Source of the DNA: Burkholderiaceae bacterium
Lineage (GTDB): Bacteria > Pseudomonadota > Gammaproteobacteria > Burkholderiales > Burkholderiaceae_B
Length of the DNA: 38,168 nt
Assembly (NCBI GenBank): GCA_020851995.1
Contig: JADZBO010000216.1
Span: 1-38,168, forward strand
Direction: 5' to 3'
A program made the position numbers and the translations under genes. Within the stretch, counting starts at the first letter, position 1, and each line of letters begins with the position of its first letter. The notes under the pieces are model-generated. The model ran no database searches and was not told where the DNA came from. It saw only the letters and a program-made list of their open reading frames with translations. This document shows positions 26,252-33,516 of this stretch, piece by piece.

Positions 26252-26929
26252 ATGTATAAAGTCGTCACCGTCTACAAACGCAAACCCGGAATGGATGTCG
26301 AGGTTTTTCAGCGCCGTTGGCTGGAAGGCCACGCGCCGCTTGTCGCGATGCTCCCCGGATTGCGGCGTTATGTTCAATCGCACAGCCTCGTGCAAGGGTA
26401 TCGCAAAGGGGATCTGCCCTGCGACGGAATCAGCGAAATGTGGTTCGATTCGCGCGAGGCCTGGCAACGGGCCATGGCAGATCCGGCCGCCGCGACGGTT
26501 CAGTCCGATGAAACAGCCTTCATCGATCCGTTGCGCAAAGTGGTCATGCCGGTCGAGGCGCTTGTGATCAAGGACGGGGAAATTCCCCTGAACGCCGTGA
26601 AAAACATCGAATTCGTCAATCGGCGCCCGGGCATGGAGCTGAATGCATTCCGCACCTACTGGCGCGCGGTGCACGGCCCGCTCGCCTCGCAGATCGCACC
26701 GTTGCGCCGGTACGAGCAAAATCACCTGCAATTGCATGAATATGCCGAGGGCAGGCCGGCACCCGCCTTTGACGGCCTTGCCATCACCTGGTTTGACTCC
26801 ACGGCGGCGATGAAAGACGGTGCGACGACGCCGATCTACGCGCAGACCCGGGCAGATGAAGCCAACTTCCTGCCCGACGGGCACCTGCCCTTCATTGTCA
26901 CGCGCGAACGCGAGATCCGGCTGGGGTAG
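26252..26929 (+). CDS. Tandem EthD-domain protein
   Basis: This 225-residue protein is made of two dimeric alpha-beta barrel (EthD-like) repeats. VVTVYKRKPGMDVEVFQRRWLEGHAPLV (about residues 4-31) is echoed by IEFVNRRPGMELNAFRTYWRAVHGPLA (about 114-140). Each is followed by a LRRY segment and a later WFDS segment. EthD domains occur in ETBE degradation clusters and in small lyase, isomerase or monooxygenase-like proteins; the activity here is unknown. AGGAAAGG gives a strong Shine-Dalgarno sequence. It is the last gene of the operon, and its end overlaps the convergent TetR gene by 32 bp. Confidence 0.82.
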   Translation: MYKVVTVYKRKPGMDVEVFQRRWLEGHAPLVAMLPGLRRYVQSHSLVQGYRKGDLPCDGISEMWFDSREAWQRAMADPAAATVQSDETAFIDPLRKVVMPVEALVIKDGEIPLNAVKNIEFVNRRPGMELNAFRTYWRAVHGPLASQIAPLRRYEQNHLQLHEYAEGRPAPAFDGLAITWFDSTAAMKDGATTPIYAQTRADEANFLPDGHLPFIVTREREIRLG

Positions 26930-27599
26930 ACTCCGCGGCCCCCTCCAGCCCGCCGGAAATCAGGCGACGATAGGCGGTCACGACCCAATCGGGGATGTCG
27001 TCGTGCTGCTCTTCGCCATAAACGTACCGCCAGGCGAGGTAGCTGCGCGCAGCCATCAGCACGAAGGCGACGACTTCGAGTTCGCGATCCTCGAATCCGC
27101 GCAACTCGCCGGCCTGCGCTGCTCTGCGGAAAAAGCTGACATATCCGGCGGCCACAAGATCCAGGTGCGCCCGGTAGGCGTTGGGCGCAAAGCTTTCGGC
27201 TTCGTTCAGAATCCGGAAGAAGTGCGGATTCTCACGCAGGAACGAAAAGAAAGCCCGGAAACCAAGCTCCTCGCGCTCGATGAGGGTTTTGCCCTCACGC
27301 GCACAACGTCCGACGTGTTCGAGCATATCCTTGCCCAGGGTCGGAAGCAGTTGATCAAGGAGATCCTGCCGCGACTTGAAATGGTTATAAAAGGTGCCCT
27401 GCGCCACGCCTGCCCGTTGCGTGATCAGCGAAATCGAGGCCTCCTGATAGCCGCGTTCGCCGACCACTGCGGACGCGGCGCGAAACAGCCCCTCGCGGAT
27501 CAGCCTGCCGCGTTCATCGCGTGTGGGCGCGTCGCGCCAGCCGGGGGGATCGGGCGGGACGGTAGCGGACGAACGTGTTGCTGCGGTCTTGCGAGCCAT
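26898..27599 (-). CDS. TetR/AcrR family transcriptional regulator
   Basis: This 233-residue repressor has an N-terminal helix-turn-helix near residues 30-75 (RLIREGLFRAASAVVGERGY, then ISLITQRAGVAQGTFYNHF) with the usual YNHFKSRQDLL. The rest is a helical ligand-binding domain. I prefer the ATG at 27599 (MARKTAATR); an ATG at 27632 and a TTG at 27659 are alternatives, and none has a clear Shine-Dalgarno sequence. It is convergent with the catabolic operon and divergent from nadC. It is a candidate repressor for the catabolic unit, itself or nadC. A GC-rich, basic N-terminal arm precedes the HTH. Confidence 0.92.
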   Translation of the reverse strand: MARKTAATRSSATVPPDPPGWRDAPTRDERGRLIREGLFRAASAVVGERGYQEASISLITQRAGVAQGTFYNHFKSRQDLLDQLLPTLGKDMLEHVGRCAREGKTLIEREELGFRAFFSFLRENPHFFRILNEAESFAPNAYRAHLDLVAAGYVSFFRRAAQAGELRGFEDRELEVVAFVLMAARSYLAWRYVYGEEQHDDIPDWVVTAYRRLISGGLEGAAESTPAGSRVRA

Positions 27600-27712
27600 G
27601 AAGAGTCGGTTGTCGAACGATTCGGTCTCCATTCTCTCATACGGAACGCGCCCCTCCAAGGGCGCGGGACGGTCACTATTGCAGAACGCGCCAGATTCCT
27701 ATAGCATTAAAA

Positions 27713-27730
27713 ATGTAGGGAACGCTACAT
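27713..27730. promoter_or_regulatory. Inverted repeat between the TetR gene and nadC (possible operator)
   Basis: ATGTAG (27713-27718) and CTACAT (27725-27730) are perfect complements separated by 6 bp. It lies 66 bp before the nadC ATG and 114 bp before the TetR start. This size and symmetry are usual for TetR-family operators. Which promoter it controls cannot be told. Confidence 0.5.
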
Positions 27731-27795
27731 AAACCAAACGCACCGATTGACCGTGCTGCGCATAGAGCGCAGCAACTGCCCCGAGGTCTCATTTC

Positions 27796-28626
27796 ATGTA
27801 CGACATTTTCCAGATTGACCGTCTGATCGACCTTTGGCTGACCGAGGATATCGGCACCTGCGACCTGACCGCACAGCTCATGATTGACGAAGATGCGAAG
27901 AGCACCTTCCACATGAATGCCCGTGAACCCATGGTAATCGCCGGCATTGACGTCGCGGCGCGGCTTTTCGCCCGCTACGACCCGACCCTGACCGTCACAC
28001 GCCTGGCTCGCGACGGCGAGCGCGTCGAAAAGGGCGCGCGCATCCTGACCGTCAGTGGACCGGCGCGCAGCATCCTCACCGCCGAGCGACCGGCACTCAA
28101 TATCCTGCAGCGGCTTTGTGGCATCGCCACTGAAACCGCACGCTTCAACGCCGAACTGGCCGGTACGGGCGCACGCCTGATTGACACCCGCAAGACCACA
28201 CCCGGGCTGCGCATGCTTGAAAAGCACGCCGTCTCGTGTGGTGGCGGGCTCAACCACCGGCTTGGCCTGGACAATGGCGTAATGCTCAAGGACAACCACA
28301 TCGCGGTGGCGGGCAGCATTGCCGGCGCGGTGGAGCGCGTCAGGCAAAAGCTGCCGGTACTCACCAAGATCGAGGTGGAGTGCGACCGGCTGGAGCAGGT
28401 CGAGGAAGCGCTCGCCGCCCGCGCCGACGTAATCATGCTGGACAACATGTCAATCGAGGACATGACGACTGCAGTCAAACTGGTGAACGGCCGCGCCAAG
28501 ATCGAAGCGTCGGGCGGCATCCGCATCGACACGATCCGCAACGTTGCCCTCACCGGCGTGGACTACATCTCCACAAGCAAGATCACGCAAGCCGCGCCCG
28601 CGGTCGACATCGGCCTGGACGAATAA
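27796..28626 (+). CDS. nadC: Nicotinate-nucleotide pyrophosphorylase (carboxylating)
   Basis: This 276-residue quinolinate phosphoribosyltransferase converts quinolinate and PRPP to nicotinate mononucleotide, CO2 and PPi. IDTRKTTPGLRMLEKHAV, CGGGLNHRLGLDNGVMLKDNH and KIEVECDRLEQVEEAL are the expected active-site segments. MLKDNH argues for NadC rather than the ModD paralog. No nadA or nadB is adjacent, whereas nadC often sits with them. Instead the PhnN-phosphorylase fusion follows after 14 bp on the same strand. That partner could make PRPP, the co-substrate of NadC. Confidence 0.93.
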   Translation: MYDIFQIDRLIDLWLTEDIGTCDLTAQLMIDEDAKSTFHMNAREPMVIAGIDVAARLFARYDPTLTVTRLARDGERVEKGARILTVSGPARSILTAERPALNILQRLCGIATETARFNAELAGTGARLIDTRKTTPGLRMLEKHAVSCGGGLNHRLGLDNGVMLKDNHIAVAGSIAGAVERVRQKLPVLTKIEVECDRLEQVEEALAARADVIMLDNMSIEDMTTAVKLVNGRAKIEASGGIRIDTIRNVALTGVDYISTSKITQAAPAVDIGLDE

Positions 28627-28640
28627 CCGGAGCCCGGTCC

Positions 28641-30416
28641 GTGCAGGGCAGCTTTATTTACGTCGTCGGCCCAAGCGGCGCCGGCAAGGACAGTCTGATC
28701 AGCGGCGCCCGCGAAAGGCTCTCGCCCGAGTCTTTCGTGTTCGCGCGGCGCACGATCACCCGGCAAGCGGGTGCGCCAGGCGAGGATCACGACTCCTGTA
28801 CCCCGGAAGAATTCGCGAGGCGTGAGGCCAAGGGCGATTTCCTCATCACGTGGCACGCCCATTCACTCCATTACGGCCTGTCCTCCAGTCTGCTTGATGA
28901 CCTTGCCGCCGGCAGAAGCGTCATTGCCAACGGCTCGCGCAACATGATTGCCGCGCTCGCCGAACGCGTCCCATCGCTGCTGGTTGTCGAAGTCACGGCG
29001 CCCGCACACATTCTGCACGAACGGCTGCACGGGCGTGGGCGTGAAACCGCCGATGACGTCGCCAAGCGCCTGCAGCGCCAGGTCAAACCCTACCCCGAAG
29101 GCGTTCAGGTCGTGCAAGTGGTCAATGACCAGTCTCTCGAGGTTGGCATCACGCGATTCATGGACACACTGGTCGACCACCTCGGGCTTGCCCCGGTCGA
29201 AAAGCGCGCCCTGCTGCACAAGATTGCGGGAAAAAAACTCACCGAACCAGAATATCGCCATGTGCTGGGGGCCATCGCCGAGCAGACGGTGACGGGTGCC
29301 GAACTGGACGCCTTTTTGATTGCCTGCACCGAAAGCCTGGATGACGAGGAACTGATCGCGGTCGCGCGGTGCCGCTGCGAACGCATGCCGCGCATTGACT
29401 GGGGCCGTCAAGTCGTGGTTGACAAACACTCCTTGGGTGGAACTCCGGGTAGCCGGGTCACCATGGTCGTCATCCCGATCATCGCCGCCCATGGGCTACT
29501 GATTCCGAAGACCTCATCGCGCGCCATTACATCCGCCGCTGGCACAGCCGATGCCATGGAGGTGCTTGCCCGCGTCGATCTGACGCCCGACGAGCTCCGG
29601 CGCGTCGTGCTTGAGACCAACGCCTGCATCGCCTGGAACGGCAGGCTCAACCACTCGGCGCTTGACGACTCCATGAACGCGATCACGCGCCCCCTCGGAC
29701 TCGATACCCGCCGCTGGTCGGTTGCTTCGATACTGTCCAAGAAGTATTCGGCTGGGGCCACGCATGTGGTCATCGACATCCCCTATTCGCCCACCGGCAA
29801 GGTGAAATCACGTAAGGATGGTGAGGAGCTGGCCCGCTTGTTTGAAATGGTCGGCGAACGTCTCGGTCTGGTGGTCAGAGCCTTTGCCACCCGGGGCGAT
29901 GCGCCGATCGGACGCGGGATTGGCCCTGCGCTGGAAACACGCGACGTCCTGATGGTGCTGGACAACCATCAGGATGCGCCACAAGATCTGCTCGACAAGT
30001 CGCTTTTCTTCGCCAGTCAGATTCTCGCGCTCGCCGGTGCTGTCGGCAGCCTTGAGGCCGGGCGCGCGCGGGCGCTGGCGCTGCTTGCATCGGGCGCGGC
30101 ACGCAAGGCGTTTGACCGCATCGTAAGCGCCCAGGGCGCTCAGCCACGCGCGGATCTCTCAGGCCTGCATACGCATGAAATCGTGTCTGCGCAGGGTGGC
30201 GTCGTTCAGGGGGTCGACGGCTACGTCATCTCCGGAATCGCTCGCACTGCCGGCGCGCCGCGTGATGCCTGGGCCGGCGTGGATCTTGTCAGGACAATCG
30301 GCGCCCAAGTCCTGCCGGGTGACACGCTCTACCGGATTCAATCACGCGACGCACAGTCACTGGCGGCCGCTGTCGCGCTGGCCCGTGCGAGCCATGGATT
30401 CACCCTTCAGGATTAG
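28641..30416 (+). CDS. Fusion of PhnN-type ribose 1,5-bisphosphate phosphokinase and AMP/thymidine phosphorylase-family core
   Basis: This is a 591-residue two-domain protein. Residues 1-185 match PhnN: Walker A VVGPSGAGKDS (Gly10-Lys16), FARRTITR, GEDHDS, WHAHSLHYGL and RLHGRGRE. PhnN phosphorylates ribose 1,5-bisphosphate to PRPP. Residues about 190-591 match the type-2 thymidine phosphorylase/archaeal AMP phosphorylase core, with DKHSLGGTPGSRVT (Asp261-Thr274), KTSSRAITSAAGTADAMEVL (from Lys290) and RGDAPIGRGIGPALE. AMP phosphorylases turn NMP and phosphate into base and ribose 1,5-bisphosphate, which is PhnN's substrate. The N-terminal domain of about 80 residues usual in these phosphorylases is absent. 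The start is a GTG at 28641 with GGAG 8 nt upstream. No C-P lyase genes are near. Domain identities are firm; the combined reaction is inference. Confidence 0.88.
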   Translation: MQGSFIYVVGPSGAGKDSLISGARERLSPESFVFARRTITRQAGAPGEDHDSCTPEEFARREAKGDFLITWHAHSLHYGLSSSLLDDLAAGRSVIANGSRNMIAALAERVPSLLVVEVTAPAHILHERLHGRGRETADDVAKRLQRQVKPYPEGVQVVQVVNDQSLEVGITRFMDTLVDHLGLAPVEKRALLHKIAGKKLTEPEYRHVLGAIAEQTVTGAELDAFLIACTESLDDEELIAVARCRCERMPRIDWGRQVVVDKHSLGGTPGSRVTMVVIPIIAAHGLLIPKTSSRAITSAAGTADAMEVLARVDLTPDELRRVVLETNACIAWNGRLNHSALDDSMNAITRPLGLDTRRWSVASILSKKYSAGATHVVIDIPYSPTGKVKSRKDGEELARLFEMVGERLGLVVRAFATRGDAPIGRGIGPALETRDVLMVLDNHQDAPQDLLDKSLFFASQILALAGAVGSLEAGRARALALLASGAARKAFDRIVSAQGAQPRADLSGLHTHEIVSAQGGVVQGVDGYVISGIARTAGAPRDAWAGVDLVRTIGAQVLPGDTLYRIQSRDAQSLAAAVALARASHGFTLQD

Positions 30417-32083
30417 TGGCCGAATCCGTCCGCGACAACCACTTCCACCAAATTCGGACGGCCGCTGGCGAGGGCTTCCTGCAGCACGCCAGCCAGATCT
30501 GCTGGCTCGGTCACGCAGCGGGATTCAACCCCCATGCTGCGCGCGACACCGGCAAAATCGATCGGCGGATCGCTCATATCCATGGCGACAAACTGGTCGG
30601 TGCCACGCATCGCCATCAACCGCTCCTTGATGATGCGATAGCTGCGATTGTTGATGATCACATAGGTAATGGGCAACCTCAGGTGTGCGGCCGTCCAGAG
30701 TGCCTGAATGCTGTACATTGCGCTGCCGTCGCCAATCGTCGCCACGACCGGCCGATCGGGTTGAGCGAGCGCCACACCCACCGCTCCGGCCATGCCGAAT
30801 CCCAGACCCCCACTGGCCAAGCCGAAAAAACTCTTCGCCTCGTCCATGGGGATCATCGCCGCGATGGCAGGCGATGCGGTCAGCGTCTCATCGACGACAA
30901 CCACATCCTTGGGCAGTGCATCAACCAATTGCGTGATGAGGTAGCGCTGGTCAATCGGTTTCGCCGCGGCAGCGGCGAGGAACTCCGTACGCCGCTGGTC
31001 GCGATTCGCGCTCCAGTTGTGGGCAGCCAGCGCCTGCAGGCGCGCGCGGGCGCGATCGGCCTGATCCGCGCTGCGCGAGCGACGCAAGATGGGCAGCAAC
31101 GCCCGCAAGGTCTCGCGGACGTCGGCGCGCACGGCATGCTCGACCGGATAATTCTTGCCAAGCTCCCAGTCGCGCTCGCTGATGTGCATGACGGGAAGCC
31201 CGTCCGGCATCGGATCGACGGCTCCGAGAGGCGACATACGCAACAGATCCGCGCCCAGGCACAACAGGAAGTCATGTTGCTCCAGGGTCTTCCGAACGCG
31301 CACCTGGTTGCGGGTCAGATCGCCCATGCAGGCAGGATGCGATGAGGGAAACCGCGCGTTGTAGGGTACGGATTCCTGATACACAGCCGCCCCCAGCAGT
31401 TCCGCGAGCTCGCACGCCTCAGCCAGTACGTCACGCTGCGCCAGTTCCCGCCCCGCCACAATCACGGGCCGCTCGGCCGACAGCATGCGGGCGGCCAACA
31501 GCGCCAGCATCTCATCGCTGGGCCGTGTGGCCGCATCAACGCGCGTGGGGAAGCCAAATTCGATCTGCGCCTCGTCATCCAGAATTGACCCAGGCAAGCT
31601 CAGGAACACAGGCCCCATCGGGGGCGTCATCGCAATCTTCGCCGCGCGGCGCACAATGCGCGGCAAATCCTCGATGCGGGTCACTTCAAAGGCCCACTTC
31701 ACCAGCGGCTTGGCAATCTCCACGAGGGGCTCGTACAGCAGAGGCTCCTGCAACCCGTAGCCGATCTCGTACTGTCCGGCAGTAATCAGCAGCGGGGAAC
31801 CGGAAAACTTCGCGCTGTAGATCGCTCCCATGGCATGCCCCAGTCCGGGTGCACAATGCAGGTTCACCGCGGTCAGCCTGCCGCTGGCACGCGCGAAACC
31901 GTCCGCCATGCCCACGACAACCGACTCCTGCAGGCCAAGCACATAGGTCAGTTCAGGAAACTGCGGCACAGCTTCCATGATGGCGAGTTCAGTGGTGCCG
32001 GGATTGCCAAAAAGGTGGGTGACGCCCTCGTCGAGCAGTAGCTTGATGAAGGCCGCCCGGCCGGTCAGTTTTTGAATGGACAT
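30413..32083 (-). CDS. Benzoylformate decarboxylase-like ThDP enzyme
   Basis: This 556-residue ThDP enzyme has the three-domain layout of the acetolactate synthase/benzoylformate decarboxylase group. It has LFGNPGTTELA at the N-terminus, Glu53 in LGLQES (ThDP activation) and His76 in NLHCAPG, which matches the catalytic His70 of P. putida benzoylformate decarboxylase. The ThDP motif IGDGSAMYSIQALWTAAHLRLPITYVIINN lies near the C-terminus. The Ser26 equivalent is Thr30. Activity is probably decarboxylation of a 2-oxoacid to an aldehyde. I choose the ATG at 32083 (MSIQKLTGRAAF); an upstream extension is not conserved-looking. The stop interlocks with that of the PhnN fusion (4-bp overlap). Confidence 0.85.
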   Translation of the reverse strand: MSIQKLTGRAAFIKLLLDEGVTHLFGNPGTTELAIMEAVPQFPELTYVLGLQESVVVGMADGFARASGRLTAVNLHCAPGLGHAMGAIYSAKFSGSPLLITAGQYEIGYGLQEPLLYEPLVEIAKPLVKWAFEVTRIEDLPRIVRRAAKIAMTPPMGPVFLSLPGSILDDEAQIEFGFPTRVDAATRPSDEMLALLAARMLSAERPVIVAGRELAQRDVLAEACELAELLGAAVYQESVPYNARFPSSHPACMGDLTRNQVRVRKTLEQHDFLLCLGADLLRMSPLGAVDPMPDGLPVMHISERDWELGKNYPVEHAVRADVRETLRALLPILRRSRSADQADRARARLQALAAHNWSANRDQRRTEFLAAAAAKPIDQRYLITQLVDALPKDVVVVDETLTASPAIAAMIPMDEAKSFFGLASGGLGFGMAGAVGVALAQPDRPVVATIGDGSAMYSIQALWTAAHLRLPITYVIINNRSYRIIKERLMAMRGTDQFVAMDMSDPPIDFAGVARSMGVESRCVTEPADLAGVLQEALASGRPNLVEVVVADGFGH

Positions 32084-32184
32084 GATGGTTCCGTGTGCTT
32101 CGCGTGAGTGCCCTGTCGCTATCGCTGCGCGGGCCAGAATGATTCGGACGGACGCGCGGGTGAATCCCGCGTCGTCCATTGTGA

Positions 32185-33264
32185 CTAGACGACGCCGGCC
32201 TTGCGTGCAAACTCTGCGCGGTCCAGGTTCAACTGGTCGCAGGTCGACAGTAATTCCTTCCAGGTGTTTTCGTCGACTGGCACACCATCGGCCAGTCGCT
32301 TCGCACGGTATTCGCGCTCCGGCTCGCCGGCGACGCGAACACGGTCATGTCCGTGCTGGCGGGGCGAATCCGTCACCCACGCCAGAAACCCTTTCATTTC
32401 GCGCTCGAACACCGATTCATCGGCAAGACGCGACGGATCGAAAATGATCGACAGCATGCCGTTGACGACTCGACGGCGCCCGTCGGCAGGCTGCCGCTGG
32501 GTCATGCCGCCGGCGAGCGCGCCGCCCAGGATTTCGCACACCAGAGCGAGTCCGTAGCCTTTGTGCTCGCCAAACGCGCGCAGCGCCCCGTAAGGCGGAT
32601 GCACTGCGTAGGCGGGATCGGTGCTCGGGCGGCCCTCATGGTCGATCAGCTGACCCTCGGCGAGCGGCTCGCGCTTGTTGTGGGCCACCCGTGCCTTGCC
32701 CTGCGCGATCACGCTGGTCGCGAAGTCCAGCAGAATCGGATTCTCTCCCTTCACGGGTATCCCCACGCAAAAGGGATTGGTACCAAAACGCGCGTCGCCA
32801 CCCGCCCACGGCGCCACGATCGGGCGCGACAGCACGTTCACGAAATGAATCGAAACAAGACCCTGCGCAACCGCCATTTCGGCCCAGGCGCCGATACGGC
32901 ACAGGTGGTGCGAATTGGCGACGCCGATGATGCAACTGCCGTGTTCGCGCGCGCGCTCAATGCCGAGTTCCATGACCTCGTGGCCGATGACCTGACCGAA
33001 GCCCGACTGCCCGTCCAGGCCAATCATGGCGCCAGAATCCATTCGCATTTCAATGTGCGCGTTGGGCTTGAGCCCGCCTTCGCGCAGCGATTCGGCATAG
33101 CGCGGGAGCATCCCCACCCCGTGCGAATCGTGGCCGGTCAGGTTGGCCTGCACCAGGTTTTCCGTGACCAGCTCGATTTCGCGTGGTTCACTGCCGAACC
33201 CCGCGACAAGGTATCGAATCGCTGCCCTCAAACGATCCGCATCAATGAAATGCATGTGCGCCAT
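32185..33264 (-). CDS. Malate/L-lactate (LDH2) family NAD(P)-dependent dehydrogenase
   Basis: This 359-residue protein of the LDH2/MDH2 family oxidises 2-hydroxyacids such as malate, lactate, sulfolactate or ureidoglycolate. Characteristic segments are NLTGHDSHGVGMLPRYAESL, GQSGFGQVIGHEVMELGIERA, GVANSHHLCRIGAWAEMA and FGTNPFCVGIPVKGENPILLDFATS. GALRAFGEHKGYGLALVCEILGGAL lies in the second half. The His in SHH is probably catalytic. GGGGGA lies 4 nt before the ATG at 33264; an ATG at 33255 is an alternative. It lies 101 bp upstream of the decarboxylase-like gene on the same strand, consistent with sequential steps. Confidence 0.9.
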   Translation of the reverse strand: MAHMHFIDADRLRAAIRYLVAGFGSEPREIELVTENLVQANLTGHDSHGVGMLPRYAESLREGGLKPNAHIEMRMDSGAMIGLDGQSGFGQVIGHEVMELGIERAREHGSCIIGVANSHHLCRIGAWAEMAVAQGLVSIHFVNVLSRPIVAPWAGGDARFGTNPFCVGIPVKGENPILLDFATSVIAQGKARVAHNKREPLAEGQLIDHEGRPSTDPAYAVHPPYGALRAFGEHKGYGLALVCEILGGALAGGMTQRQPADGRRRVVNGMLSIIFDPSRLADESVFEREMKGFLAWVTDSPRQHGHDRVRVAGEPEREYRAKRLADGVPVDENTWKELLSTCDQLNLDRAEFARKAGVV

Positions 33265-33395
33265 GCTGTCCCCCAGCTGGTTTTATTTGTTGTCATGGCC
33301 GTGACGCTGTGCGGTCGCGCGGCCACCCAGCGAAAGCATACTACGGCAACGGAATGGAAAAGATTGCCTTGATCGTCCAGTGATCCGACGATTGC

Positions 33396-33470
33396 GACAG
33401 GCCTCTGCCGACCCCGGCCTGAGCCGGGAGGGATCCCCCTCCCAGCAGGCCGTCAGAAATACCGTCTGAC
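33396..33470. other. Dense cluster of inverted repeats in the gap between ald and the LDH2 gene
   Basis: Within the 252-bp gap there are several perfect stems: CCCGGC/GCCGGG (33413-33428, 4-nt loop), GGGAGGG/CCCTCCC (33426-33443, 4-nt loop) and GTCAGA/TCTGAC (33452-33470, 7-nt loop). An outer, bulged pairing joins 33396-33408 with 33445-33454. The first two stems share three G residues and exclude each other, as do the outer and last stems. No T-tract follows on the minus strand, so it is not a plain intrinsic terminator. Confidence 0.6.
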
Positions 33471-33516
33471 CCGTGTTCTGGTCATTGATGGGCTGATTCA
33501 GCACACCGACATTTGA

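Noticed and set aside
28641-30416. Phosphonate (C-P lyase) operon because of PhnN
   Set aside because: No phnG-M or phosphonate transporter genes are near, and the PhnN domain is fused to a phosphorylase. A nucleotide-ribose role is more likely.
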